The position numbers and the translations under genes are program-made. DNA of 64,000 nt from Bacteroidales bacterium (lineage in GTDB: Bacteria > Bacteroidota > Bacteroidia > Bacteroidales > UBA10428), in assembly GCA_035299085.1 (NCBI GenBank), contig DATGXG010000036.1, positions 147,127-211,126 on the forward strand, written 5' to 3'. Shown in pieces: positions 33,521-42,528 of this stretch. Under the pieces are notes generated by a model. That model saw only the letters and a program-made list of their open reading frames with translations, had not been told where the DNA came from and did not search any database. Position 1 is the first letter of the stretch. Each line of letters opens with the position of its first letter.

Positions 33521-34333
33521 ATGAATCAGAAAATTGATCAGGCTGTTGAATATCTTCTTTCAGCAGGCATTAAAGACCCTCAAATCGGAATTGTTCTCGG
33601 AACAGGTCTTGGTAAAATGGCAGGTGCCTTTGATATAATCAAAGTAATTGATTACAGTTCAATACCCCATTTCCCTCTTTCTACAGTTGAGTTTCATTCA
33701 GGCAAATTGATTTATGGTAAACTACATGGCAAAACCCTGCTTGCCATGCAGGGCAGGTTTCATTACTATGAAGGGTATTCCCTTGCAGATGTAACCTTCC
33801 CGATAAGGGTTTTAAAAAAACTTGGCATAAAGTATCTTCTGCTTTCCAATGCCGCCGGCGCTCTTAATCCTTCTTATAAAAAGGGCGATCTCATGCTGAT
33901 CGACGACCATATCAATTTTCTTCCTGATAATCCGTTGAGGGGAAAAAATCTTGATGAAATGGGACCCAGGTTCCCGGATATGAGTTGTCCCTATTCACCT
34001 TTGCTGAATAACAGGATGGTTGAAATCGCAAAGCGTGAAAAAATTGTGCTTTACAAAGGCACCTATGTAGCGGTTATGGGTCCCAATCTTGAAACCAGGG
34101 CGGAATACAGGATGTTCAGAAATTTCGCGGATGCTGTGGGTATGTCAACGGTTCCTGAAGTTATTGTTGCCAATCATATGAACCTTCCGTGTGCGGCAGT
34201 TTCGGTACTAACAGATGAGTGTGATCCTGATAACCTGGTTCCGGCCAAAATAGAAGACATTATTGAAACTGCAGGGAAAGCTGAAAATAAACTGGTGACA
34301 TTATTCTCATTTCTGATAAAGGAAATCGATTAA
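33521..34333 (+). CDS. Purine nucleoside phosphorylase (trimeric type)
   Basis: Phosphorolysis of purine nucleosides to free base and ribose-1-phosphate. The 270-residue product matches the trimeric, inosine/guanosine-specific family: IGIVLGTGLG phosphate loop (about 22-31), MQGRFHYYEGY (about 75-85), LLLSNAAGALN near 106-116 and MGPNLETRAEYRMF near 186-199. The purine-binding Glu lies in GPNLET, and AAVSVLTDEC follows. It is 31 bp behind the biotin carrier gene, so it is probably on the same transcript although metabolically unrelated. Confidence 0.94.
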   Translation: MNQKIDQAVEYLLSAGIKDPQIGIVLGTGLGKMAGAFDIIKVIDYSSIPHFPLSTVEFHSGKLIYGKLHGKTLLAMQGRFHYYEGYSLADVTFPIRVLKKLGIKYLLLSNAAGALNPSYKKGDLMLIDDHINFLPDNPLRGKNLDEMGPRFPDMSCPYSPLLNNRMVEIAKREKIVLYKGTYVAVMGPNLETRAEYRMFRNFADAVGMSTVPEVIVANHMNLPCAAVSVLTDECDPDNLVPAKIEDIIETAGKAENKLVTLFSFLIKEID

Positions 34334-34342
34334 TTAAACAGG

Positions 34343-35347
34343 ATGGATTTGGTTACAGGAGCAACCGGGTTACTGGGATCACATGTTCTCTATGAACTGG
34401 TGGCATCGGGTAAACCTGTAAGAGCACTTTTCAGGGACAAAACCAAAATTGAAAACACAAGGCAGATCTTCAGTTTTTATACTTCCGATCATTCGTTGTT
34501 CAATAACATAGAATGGGTAGAGGCTGATATTTGCAACTACTATGCTGTGCTAAAATCACTTCATGGAATTTCAGGGGTTTATCATGTTGCTGGCAGAGTT
34601 ACTTTTGACGACCGCGATAAAAAGAAACTGAACAGGATTAACATTGACGGTACGGCCAATATAGTTAATGCTTGTCAGGAGTATAAAAACATCAGGTTAT
34701 GTCACGTAAGTTCAATTGCCACGTTAGGGGAATTGGAAGACGGTCTGCCGGTGGATGAAACTGTGATATGGAACAAAGGAGAGGATGCCTCTTCTTATTC
34801 CATAAGTAAGTATAAGGGAGAAATGGAAGTCTGGCGTGGGATTAATGAGGGGCTTGATGCATTTATCGTTAATCCGTCTGTAATTATTGGTCCCGGTATG
34901 TGGCTAGGTCCCGGTAAAGAATTGTTTTTAAGGATAAAAAAGGGACTTAAATATTACCCTCACGGTTCATCAGGTTACGTAGATGTAAGAGATGTGGCCA
35001 GGATCATGGTTATTCTTATGGACAGCGATGTCACAGGTGAACGGTTCATTCTGAACTCTGGAAATATCAGCCATAAGGATTTTATGGGAATACTTGCTGC
35101 CGGATTAGGATCTGCATCGCCTGCGAAGTTGGTTACTCCCGCTTTGGCCAGGGCTGCGCTTTTTTACGAAGGCATCAGGACACTTTTCACAGGTAAGCCA
35201 TCCCGGATCAACCGGCAGACTTTTAAAATTGCTTCTTCCGAACTGACCTATTCGAATGCCAAAATAACCGGCAAACTTGGATATACCTTTTGTCGGATTG
35301 AAGATTCCCTTAAGGATGCCGTGAAATTTTTTAAAAATATGTACTGA
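34343..35347 (+). CDS. NAD-dependent epimerase/dehydratase (extended SDR)
   Basis: A 334-residue extended short-chain dehydrogenase with the Rossmann loop TGATGLLGSHV (residues 5-15), a GVYHVAGRV strand near 80, a catalytic Ser in CHVSSIATLG and the YSISKYKGE motif (Tyr/Lys) near 152-160. The closest group is dihydroflavonol-4-reductase/3-beta-HSD-like SDRs, whose bacterial substrates are mostly unknown. It lies 9 bp after purine nucleoside phosphorylase and appears to end the carboxylase operon. Confidence 0.87.
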   Translation: MDLVTGATGLLGSHVLYELVASGKPVRALFRDKTKIENTRQIFSFYTSDHSLFNNIEWVEADICNYYAVLKSLHGISGVYHVAGRVTFDDRDKKKLNRINIDGTANIVNACQEYKNIRLCHVSSIATLGELEDGLPVDETVIWNKGEDASSYSISKYKGEMEVWRGINEGLDAFIVNPSVIIGPGMWLGPGKELFLRIKKGLKYYPHGSSGYVDVRDVARIMVILMDSDVTGERFILNSGNISHKDFMGILAAGLGSASPAKLVTPALARAALFYEGIRTLFTGKPSRINRQTFKIASSELTYSNAKITGKLGYTFCRIEDSLKDAVKFFKNMY

Positions 35348-35422
35348 TTTTTTTTAACATAAGGGTTACTTTTTAACATCTCGTGGTATTAATGTATACC
35401 AAACAGTTAAACTTAAATCCTT

Positions 35423-36688
35423 ATGAAAACAAAACCGTTAGTTTGTGTTATTTTAATCCTTTTGTCATCTGTTTCCTGCCATAAAGATGACCCTGCTTTT
35501 GAAACCATGAAAGGCACTCTTTCCCTTCATGTAGGTTTATTTATCAGTGTGAATGAAGAGCCCGGCGAACTTAAATCCACCTTAGCGGGCGAAGATTTCA
35601 ATGTTACAATTTTCACATCCTCAGGTTCTCAGGTGATGGCTTTTGACCGGGCTGCCGATATTCCGGATGAAATCATGCTCAATCCGGGGAACTATTACGT
35701 CACGGCACAATCGGCCAACAATTTACCTGCAGCATTCAGCAATCCTTATTATTACGGTGAGTCGGAAGTTTTCACAATTTCTTCGGGACAGCTGCAAACA
35801 GTAACAGTTACCTGTGAACTGGCCAACATCATGGTATCCATGGTTTATGCAGACCAGATAAAAACGTATTATTCCGATTTTTCCACTTTAGTTTCCACTT
35901 CGGCCGGCTCACTCACATACACCAAAGAGGAAACCAGGATCGGCTATTTCCAGCCATTACCTGTGAATATTGCAGTAACATTGACCAGGACAACGCAGAC
36001 AGGAACTGAAACCAAAACACTTACAGGCAGCATTCCCGATCCAAAACCGAGAAGACATTATGAGATACACGTAAATGCTATGGTTGAAGGTTCCGCAGCA
36101 TTTACGATCAATGTAACGGAAGGGGAAGATTCATTGCAAATTGTAAATATCAATGAAGGTGAGGAACCGCAGAACGGTGTATTTGCCCAGGGGGATCTGT
36201 TAATCACCGAAATCATGTATGATCCTGTAGCGTTAACTGATACGTATGGTGAGTGGATTGAAATATATAATAATACTACGGAAAGTATAGATTTGGGCGA
36301 TGTTGTGATCCGGAAAGGAACCACAGAACACCATACCATTAATGGTCCGCTTATGCTGGCTGCAGGTGCATATGCCGTACTTGCCCGGTCAGAAACCGCA
36401 TTATCAGGAAATAAATATGTATACGGTAGCTCTCTTTCACTGAATAACACCGGCACAACTCTTTCATTGTACAATTATGGCACGGACGGTACGGACGGCT
36501 CCCTGATTTTTGCCGTGGATTACAGTCAGTCCGCGTTTCCTGGCGGAACCGGTGCATCAATAGGCCTTTCCCCTTTAAAGATGAATAAGGAGGAGGCGAT
36601 ATTGGGTTCTTCATGGTGTGTCTCCAAAAGTGCTTACAGCACTGGTGACCTGGGCACTCCGGGAACCGTAAACGATTCATGTGAATAG
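35423..36688 (+). CDS. DUF4493 / lamin-tail domain lipoprotein
   Basis: A 421-residue predicted lipoprotein with signal and lipobox SSVSC (Cys19). Residues about 30-230 resemble DUF4493, an immunoglobulin-like Bacteroidota surface domain (KGTLSLHVGL opening, PGNYYVTAQS, then CELANIMVSM). Residues about 257-400 form a lamin-tail domain: LLITEIMYDP, then EWIEIYNNTTESIDL, and a LAAGAYAVLARS strand. Such proteins sit on the outer membrane or outside the cell; the precise role is unknown. It is monocistronic, with a long-loop terminator at 36,697-36,774. Confidence 0.82.
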   Translation: MKTKPLVCVILILLSSVSCHKDDPAFETMKGTLSLHVGLFISVNEEPGELKSTLAGEDFNVTIFTSSGSQVMAFDRAADIPDEIMLNPGNYYVTAQSANNLPAAFSNPYYYGESEVFTISSGQLQTVTVTCELANIMVSMVYADQIKTYYSDFSTLVSTSAGSLTYTKEETRIGYFQPLPVNIAVTLTRTTQTGTETKTLTGSIPDPKPRRHYEIHVNAMVEGSAAFTINVTEGEDSLQIVNINEGEEPQNGVFAQGDLLITEIMYDPVALTDTYGEWIEIYNNTTESIDLGDVVIRKGTTEHHTINGPLMLAAGAYAVLARSETALSGNKYVYGSSLSLNNTGTTLSLYNYGTDGTDGSLIFAVDYSQSAFPGGTGASIGLSPLKMNKEEAILGSSWCVSKSAYSTGDLGTPGTVNDSCE

Positions 36689-36696
36689 AAATGGTT

Positions 36697-36774
36697 AAAG
36701 CCCTCATTGCGGTAATTATCTCAGACAGTTAAACCCCGTTAATGACAATCCGGTATCTGCTTTGAGGGCTTTTT
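36697..36774 (+). terminator. Long-loop hairpin terminator after the lamin-tail gene
   Basis: AAAGCCCTCA pairs with TGAGGGCTTT (10 bp) across a loop of about 56 nt, and a short T-run follows. The stem is strong, the loop unusually long. Confidence 0.6.
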
Positions 36775-36826
36775 GATTTAACAATAAAAAAGACAACAGC
36801 AAAAGATCATACTATTATCATTTGGT

Positions 36827-36834
36827 TAAATTTG
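36827..36834 (+). promoter_or_regulatory. Putative sugar transferase promoter -7 element
   Basis: TAAATTTG matches TAnnTTTG, 26 bp upstream of the sugar transferase ATG. No clear -33 box. Confidence 0.5.
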
Positions 36835-36860
36835 CATGGGGCCATATATTTCTCAACTAA

Positions 36861-38399
36861 ATGCAAAAAGGTTTCATAGCCGGTTTTACCAGTGATATAG
36901 CTCTTGTCACTGCTTCCTACATTTCCTGTGTTGGTTTAAAACCGGGTTCGGCAAGCAGTGTGTATTATCACAGCTATGCCGATTCGTTTTTGTATTTTAT
37001 CCTTATCTGGACTGTTGCATCCTTTCTGCTTGAAAAATATAATTTCAGGCTGATTACCGGCTGGAGTGTGCTTTTTAAAAAGATTCTCATATGTAATGTG
37101 CTTATATTTTTTGCTGTAACCAGTATGATGTATGTTTTCCAAAGCTTTAATTATTCACGCTTTATAGTTTTGGGTACTATTGGTATTGCTACGTTTGCAG
37201 AAATCTTTACCGGTTCGGTATATATGCTATTTCACAATGCCCGGGTTCGGTATGAAAGCTGGACCAATACCGAAACGCAGGTTTCGGAAAAGGATTTATC
37301 ACAATTATTTAAGAAGGTTGATTCACCCGTTGCCAAACGAAGTTTAAAGTACAATTTCGAATTAAGGGAAAGTTATCTCAGGAATGAAATAGGGATTGAG
37401 GCTTATGATTTTATTAAAAATTATGCAGCTATCGATTCACTGAATTCACTTATAATATCCACCACTACCACGTTCAATATTGATGCACAGATTCAGCGTG
37501 AATTTGAAGTTATACTGAATGTAAAACGAGTCAATGACTTCAGGTATATTAATAAATTCTTTGAATCGGTTAACTCGAAATTGCCTGTTGGAGGAATTTA
37601 CATCGATTTCTTTGAAACAGTGAGCATGCGGAAAAAAAGGATTCTTGGAAAGTACCCTGTCGTTATCAATTACATGTATTATGCGGTGGATTTCATAATA
37701 AAGAGAGTTTTTCCAAAATTCGCCCTTACAAAAAAGTTATATTTTATTCTTACCCGGGGAGAAAACCGGGTTTTGTCGAAGGCCGAAACTTTTGGAAGGC
37801 TTTATTCCTGTGGTTTTGAAATTCTTGATGAAAAGCTGATAGGCAGCAATTTCTATTTTGTTGCGATAAAGGTAAAGGACCCGATGTTCCCTAGCAATCC
37901 CAGCTACGGGCCTGTCATTGCCCTCGAGAGGATAGGACGGGGAGGCAAAATAATAAAAGTGTACAAAATGAGGACCATGCACCCTTATGCCGAATACCTC
38001 CAGGATTATATTTATAAAAGGGCTGGTTTGCAGGAGGGAGGCAAGTTTAAGGATGATTTCAGAGTGACCACACTGGGTAAAATTATGAGAGTTTTCTGGT
38101 TGGATGAGTTACCTATGATCATCAACCTGTTGAAAGGGGATCTTAAAATTTTCGGTGTAAGGCCTTTAAGCCGGCAATATTTCAGGCTTTACACAAGGGA
38201 ATTGCAAAGGCTGCGGATACTTACAAAGCCCGGATTGATTCCGCCATTTTATGTCGATTACCCAAAGACACTTGAAGAAATCATTGCATCAGAATTGAAA
38301 TACCTCAGATCTTACTGCAAGCATCCCTTGAGAACCGATTGGAACTATTTCTGGAGAGCCGTTTTCAATATAGTTTTCCGGAGATACAGAAGTAAATGA
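36861..38399 (+). CDS. Sugar transferase (polyprenyl-phosphate glycosyl-1-phosphate transferase-like)
   Basis: Expected to start a polysaccharide repeat unit by transferring a sugar-1-phosphate to undecaprenyl phosphate. The 512-residue product has up to four N-terminal hydrophobic helices (about 5-120), a soluble middle region (about 130-340) and a C-terminal catalytic core (about 350-480): PVIALERIGRGGKIIKVYKMRTM, then LDELPMIINLLKGDLKIFGV and RPLS. The re-entrant helix with a KRxxD start that normally directly precedes this core is not evident; DFIIKRVFPKFALTK near 275 may be a distant equivalent. It is monocistronic and convergent with the wza operon. Confidence 0.85.
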   Translation: MQKGFIAGFTSDIALVTASYISCVGLKPGSASSVYYHSYADSFLYFILIWTVASFLLEKYNFRLITGWSVLFKKILICNVLIFFAVTSMMYVFQSFNYSRFIVLGTIGIATFAEIFTGSVYMLFHNARVRYESWTNTETQVSEKDLSQLFKKVDSPVAKRSLKYNFELRESYLRNEIGIEAYDFIKNYAAIDSLNSLIISTTTTFNIDAQIQREFEVILNVKRVNDFRYINKFFESVNSKLPVGGIYIDFFETVSMRKKRILGKYPVVINYMYYAVDFIIKRVFPKFALTKKLYFILTRGENRVLSKAETFGRLYSCGFEILDEKLIGSNFYFVAIKVKDPMFPSNPSYGPVIALERIGRGGKIIKVYKMRTMHPYAEYLQDYIYKRAGLQEGGKFKDDFRVTTLGKIMRVFWLDELPMIINLLKGDLKIFGVRPLSRQYFRLYTRELQRLRILTKPGLIPPFYVDYPKTLEEIIASELKYLRSYCKHPLRTDWNYFWRAVFNIVFRRYRSK

Positions 38400-38435
38400 T
38401 TTGATTTTGCACTGAAATATTCGTTTACACCTTCG

Positions 38436-38461
38436 TAGAGACGGGATTTATCGCGTCTTTA
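38436..38461. repeat. Imperfect palindrome between convergent genes
   Basis: TAGAGACG-G-GAT, loop TT, ATC-G-CGTCTTTA forms a stem of about 11 pairs with one G-G mismatch and one wobble. No T-run follows on either strand. It resembles short dispersed palindromes rather than an ordinary terminator. It could end transcription from both sides, lying between the sugar transferase and wza. Confidence 0.55.
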
Positions 38462-38496
38462 GATTATGTTACCCAAATGAAATTCTCTAAAAAGAA

Positions 38497-39300
38497 TTAC
38501 TTATTCAGGTAATTCAAAACAAGAATCAGTGTTGAAACAGAAGTGAAGGCGAGTGAGATTGCTGGCATATTCATGCGGAACGATTTGTTTTTAATTGGTT
38601 CAACATAAACAATATCGTTGGGCAATAAAAAGAATCCGTCTGACGAAAGGATGTTCTTATTGGTCAGATTGAGCCTGAAGGAGATTGTTCCGTTAGCAGT
38701 GGGTCGGAGAACCAGTACCTGTTTACGGTTACCATAGTCGGTTATATCACCGGCCATACTAATCGCTTCGAGCACACTCAGCTGGTTATTGAAATTATTA
38801 TAAGTACCCGGACGGTTTACTTCACCGATAACCGAGACTTTGAATGAAATCAACTTGACGATAACGGTGGCATCTTTCAGGTATTGGTCAGCTCTTTTTC
38901 TGATAGCGGCTATCGCTTCGTCCATTGTTTGTCCTGCGATTTTTATTCTGCCCAGAACTGGTATTTCAATATTTCCGGAATCACTCACCGAGTATCCGTT
39001 TATAAAAAGACTTGTTTCGTTCTGAAACAGGTTTTGCTGATATGAGCCGATAGTCTGGTTGATCAGGCTGCTCATATCTTCATTGAGTGAATATATTTTT
39101 ACATAGATAATATCTCTTGTCTGAATGCGGTATTCCGGTTTATGTTTCGGATAGAATGTGCCGTTGGCCAGAGAGTCGACATCTTTCAGGTAAACCAGCT
39201 GACGGTGTGTGGTACAGGATACAGAAAAGAGTGCAATAATTCCAATAATAAAAATGACAGCTGATGGGCATGACAAATTATGATTCCTTGTTATCTGCAT
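38497..39300 (-). CDS. Wza-type polysaccharide export lipoprotein
   Basis: An outer-membrane export channel protein of the polysaccharide biosynthesis/export (Poly_export) family. From the chosen start, 267 residues: a lipoprotein signal with the lipobox FSVSC (near residue 29), Poly_export domain (about 55-150; YRIQTRDIIYVKIYS, then GYSVSDSGNIEIPVLG), one SLBB domain (about 155-215; VSVIGEVNRPGTYNN) and a C-terminal membrane helix (about 243-265). The open frame extends 90 bp upstream into fcl, but the ATG at 39,300 lies 1 bp after the fcl stop (TAGTATG) and precedes a clean lipoprotein signal. It is the last gene of the minus-strand polysaccharide operon. Confidence 0.9.
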   Translation of the reverse strand: MQITRNHNLSCPSAVIFIIGIIALFSVSCTTHRQLVYLKDVDSLANGTFYPKHKPEYRIQTRDIIYVKIYSLNEDMSSLINQTIGSYQQNLFQNETSLFINGYSVSDSGNIEIPVLGRIKIAGQTMDEAIAAIRKRADQYLKDATVIVKLISFKVSVIGEVNRPGTYNNFNNQLSVLEAISMAGDITDYGNRKQVLVLRPTANGTISFRLNLTNKNILSSDGFFLLPNDIVYVEPIKNKSFRMNMPAISLAFTSVSTLILVLNYLNK

Positions 39301-39301
39301 A

Positions 39302-40423
39302 CTATTCAAGATATTCCTTGTAAACCCTGCTGATACCTTCTTCGAGTGTAATGGTTTCATGCCAGCCCAGTTCATGGAGTTTTTTAACACTTAATAATTT
39401 TTGAAACGTACCGTCAGGTTTCGAAGTGTCCCATTCAATCATACCGTCAAATCCTACAATTTCCTTTACTTTTTCAGCAAGTTCTTTAATTGTAAGGTCT
39501 TTACCGGTTCCGATATTAATATGAGTGTTTCTTATTTCAATTTTGCTGTCACGTGAAGTGATTTTATCTGAGAACTTATCTTTAACCAGTTCTTTAAAAT
39601 CAACGCTTTCCATAATGTAAACGCAGGCATCAGCCATATCGTCGGAATGCAGGAATTCACGTCGGGGTGCCCCGGTACCCCATAATTTAACTGTTACAGG
39701 CGTTTCAGCTGAATTATGCCTGAAAATGCCATATTTCTCAAGCTTTTCACCGATTTCTATTTGTGTGGATGAGCCATCCACTCCTTCAATCGGTTTTTTC
39801 CGGAAATCTTTACGGATGGCATCCCAGTTGTTTTCGATGAGGCATTTGGCAAGGTGCATCTTACGGATAATGGCCGGCAAAACATGCGATTTCTCCAGGT
39901 CATAATTATCATTGGTTCCGTATAGATTGGTAGGCATCACCGAAATATAGTTTGTGCCATACTGGATGTTATAGCTTTCGCACATCTTGATGCCTGCAAT
40001 TTTAGCAATAGCATAGGGTTCATTTGTATATTCCAGTACGTCGGTGAGCAGGTATTTTTCTTTAAGGGGTTGAGGGGCAAGTTTCGGGTAGATGCATGAA
40101 CTTCCAAGGAAGAGTAATTTCTTCACACCGCTCAGGTAGCAGGCATGAATGACATTACTCTGAATCATTATGTTTTCATAAATAAACTGACCCCTGTAAA
40201 TATTGTTGGCGATAATACCGCCGACTTTGGCTGCAGCCAGGAAAACGTATTCCGGTTTTTCTTCGGTGAAAAATGCATTCACAGCCCGCTGGTCCATTAA
40301 ATCGAGATCGGGATATTGCCGGGTAATGATGTTATGATAACCTTTTTTTGTAAGGTTTCTCATTAATGCACTTCCAACCAGTCCGGTATGACCTGCAAGA
40401 TATATTTTGCTGTCTTTTTTCAT
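39302..40423 (-). CDS. fcl: GDP-L-fucose synthase
   Basis: Converts GDP-4-keto-6-deoxy-mannose to GDP-L-fucose by NADPH-dependent epimerisation and reduction. From the ATG at 40,423 the product has 373 residues, with the Rossmann loop LAGHTGLVGSALMRNL (about 8-23), the LFLGSSCIYP segment near 105-114 and the YAIAKIAG motif (Tyr/Lys) near 136-143. E. coli Fcl has 321 residues; here about 45-50 extra residues lie in the middle (around 190-240), a form also known in other Bacteroidota. An ATG at 40,444 overlapping gmd is less likely. It is followed by wza with a 1-bp gap. Confidence 0.95.
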   Translation of the reverse strand: MKKDSKIYLAGHTGLVGSALMRNLTKKGYHNIITRQYPDLDLMDQRAVNAFFTEEKPEYVFLAAAKVGGIIANNIYRGQFIYENIMIQSNVIHACYLSGVKKLLFLGSSCIYPKLAPQPLKEKYLLTDVLEYTNEPYAIAKIAGIKMCESYNIQYGTNYISVMPTNLYGTNDNYDLEKSHVLPAIIRKMHLAKCLIENNWDAIRKDFRKKPIEGVDGSSTQIEIGEKLEKYGIFRHNSAETPVTVKLWGTGAPRREFLHSDDMADACVYIMESVDFKELVKDKFSDKITSRDSKIEIRNTHINIGTGKDLTIKELAEKVKEIVGFDGMIEWDTSKPDGTFQKLLSVKKLHELGWHETITLEEGISRVYKEYLE

Positions 40424-40436
40424 GGCTGTTAAATAT

Positions 40437-41558
40437 CTATTCAAAATAGTTTAAAGTCTGGTATCCGCCATTCTTCAAATATACCTCTTTATGCATCAAT
40501 TTTATATCGCTATGCATCATATCTTTTATAAGCGCCTTCAAATCATATTCAGGTTCCCATTTGAGCTTAGTCCGGGCCTTTGTCGGATCGCCAATCAGCA
40601 GATCTACTTCAGTGGGTCTGAAATAACGGGGATCAACAGCCAGGATTTCTTTTCCGACGGGAAGGGTATAATCAGGATTTGAACATGATTTTATATATCC
40701 TTTTTCGTTAACATCAGATCCGGTGAATCCAATTTCAATCCCAATTTCAGCGAAGGCCATCCTTACAAATTCCCTGATGGGAGTTGTTATACCTGTTGCA
40801 ATAACAAAATCTTCAGGTTGATCCTGCTGAAGGATCAGGTACATTGCCCTTATATAATCTTTGGCATGTCCCCAGTCCCTTTTTGAATCAATGTTTCCGA
40901 GGAACAGTTTATCCTGCAAACCCAGGGCAATACGTGCAACTGCGCGGGTTATTTTTCTTGTAACAAAAGTCTCACCCCTGATGGGTGATTCGTGGTTAAA
41001 CAAGATACCGTTACAGGCAAACATATTATAAGCTTCCCTGTAGTTTACCGTAATCCAGTAAGCATAAAGTTTGGCAACTGAATAAGGGCTCCTTGGATAA
41101 AACGGCGTTTTCTCACTCTGGGGAACTTCCTGAACCAGCCCGTAAAGCTCGCTTGTGGAAGCCTGGTAAAATCTTGTTTTATTGATCAGGCCAAGGATGC
41201 GGATAGCCTCCAGCATCCTCAGTGTGCCGATGCCATCGGCATTGGCGGTATATTCAGGAGTGTCGAAACTAACTTTTACATGGCTCATGGCAGCAAGATT
41301 ATATATTTCATCAGGCTGCGTTTCCTGGATAATCCGGATGAGATTGCTTGAATCGGTTAAATCGCTGTAATGAAGAATAAAGTTCCTGTTTTCAACATGA
41401 GGATCGAGATAAAGGTGGTCTATTCTTTCCGTATTAAAAAGTGAACTTCTTCGTTTGGTACCGTGAACGATGTATCCTTTTTTTAACAGGAATTCTGCCA
41501 GATAAGCGCCGTCCTGTCCGGTTATCCCTGTTATCAGTGCAACTTTTTGAGAGCTCAT
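40437..41558 (-). CDS. gmd: GDP-mannose 4,6-dehydratase
   Basis: The first step from GDP-mannose to GDP-L-fucose. The 373-residue product has family length, with the Rossmann loop [17 protein letters not shown] (about 9-25), the strongly conserved [17 protein letters not shown] segment (about 34-50), catalytic Thr/Ser in [10 protein letters not shown] and Tyr/Lys in [10 protein letters not shown] near 158-167. [16 protein letters not shown] near 189-203 is characteristic. It pairs with fcl (13 bp downstream) and lies 19 bp after the WbpB-like gene. Confidence 0.97.
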   Translation of the reverse strand: MSSQKVALITGITGQDGAYLAEFLLKKGYIVHGTKRRSSLFNTERIDHLYLDPHVENRNFILHYSDLTDSSNLIRIIQETQPDEIYNLAAMSHVKVSFDTPEYTANADGIGTLRMLEAIRILGLINKTRFYQASTSELYGLVQEVPQSEKTPFYPRSPYSVAKLYAYWITVNYREAYNMFACNGILFNHESPIRGETFVTRKITRAVARIALGLQDKLFLGNIDSKRDWGHAKDYIRAMYLILQQDQPEDFVIATGITTPIREFVRMAFAEIGIEIGFTGSDVNEKGYIKSCSNPDYTLPVGKEILAVDPRYFRPTEVDLLIGDPTKARTKLKWEPEYDLKALIKDMMHSDIKLMHKEVYLKNGGYQTLNYFE

Positions 41559-41577
41559 GTAGGTGGGTATAAATTTA

Positions 41578-42528
41578 TTAGGCTTTCCTGCACAATTCGT
41601 GGTAATCTCCTTTTAATCCGACAGGAGTGGAATTCCTGATCTCGTAAACCATCTGAACTGAGGGTTGAGCATCTTTAAGTCCGAAACCGTTTCCGGCCAG
41701 GATCTCCTGGTAGCTTTTGGTGTGAAGATCAGTGAATCCTTCGCTGAACTCTATCTCACTTTTATCCATAACTATGGACCGATATGTTCTTTTGCCCTGT
41801 TGTTTCGCCTGGTCAGGGATATCATTATAATCAAGGCTAAGGAACCATTTTACACGTGCTTTTTCAAGTTCAAGGTATCCTCCGGCCTTCGTTGGTGTCA
41901 TCACATGGACCACACTTTTGGTAACATTTCCAAAAATCCATGAGAGCATATCGAAGAAATGAACTCCGATGTTTGTTGCAATTCCTCCTGATTTATGGAT
42001 ATCTCCTTTCCAAGATGTAAAGTACCAGTTACCGCGGCTTGTTATATAGGTAAGGTCTATATCATGTATCTTACCTTCCGGCAGGCTGTCGATTTTTTTC
42101 TTCAGGTCAATCAGAACGGGGTGCAGGCGGAGCTGCAGGATTGTATTAATCTTCCTTTTATACTCATTTTCAATTTCCGCAAGGGCATCAATGTTCCATG
42201 GATTGAGGACAAGGGGCTTTTCGCATATGGCACTTGCGCCTGAACGAAGGGCAAAACGAATATGAGAATCATGAAGGTAGTTGGGGGAACAGATACTCAC
42301 ATAATCGAGATGCACTGCTGATCGGCGCAGTTTATCAACATGCCTGTCGAATCGTTCAAATTCAACAAAAAAGTGACTTTCGGGGAAATAACTGTCTATT
42401 ATCCCAACGCTGTCTGATGGATCGAGCGCTGCCAATAATACATTTCCTGTGTCTTTGATTGCTTTAAGGTGCCTTACAGCGATATAACCACCAACACCGA
42501 TGATCGCGAATTTTTTTTGATTAGACAT
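41578..42528 (-). CDS. WbpB/WlbA-type UDP-GlcNAcA 3-dehydrogenase (Gfo/Idh/MocA)
   Basis: A 316-residue Gfo/Idh/MocA oxidoreductase. Features are the N-terminal Rossmann loop [15 protein letters not shown] (about 7-21), [12 protein letters not shown] near 79-90, the [10 protein letters not shown] motif near 99-108 and [20 protein letters not shown] near 182-201. The sequence fits WbpB/WlbA, which oxidise UDP-N-acetylglucosaminuronate at C3 on the way to 2,3-diacetamido uronic acids. The preceding gene encodes the dehydrogenase that would make this substrate, and the two abut as TAAATG. Transaminase and acetyltransferase partners (WbpE, WbpD) are not in the window. Confidence 0.85.
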   Translation of the reverse strand: MSNQKKFAIIGVGGYIAVRHLKAIKDTGNVLLAALDPSDSVGIIDSYFPESHFFVEFERFDRHVDKLRRSAVHLDYVSICSPNYLHDSHIRFALRSGASAICEKPLVLNPWNIDALAEIENEYKRKINTILQLRLHPVLIDLKKKIDSLPEGKIHDIDLTYITSRGNWYFTSWKGDIHKSGGIATNIGVHFFDMLSWIFGNVTKSVVHVMTPTKAGGYLELEKARVKWFLSLDYNDIPDQAKQQGKRTYRSIVMDKSEIEFSEGFTDLHTKSYQEILAGNGFGLKDAQPSVQMVYEIRNSTPVGLKGDYHELCRKA

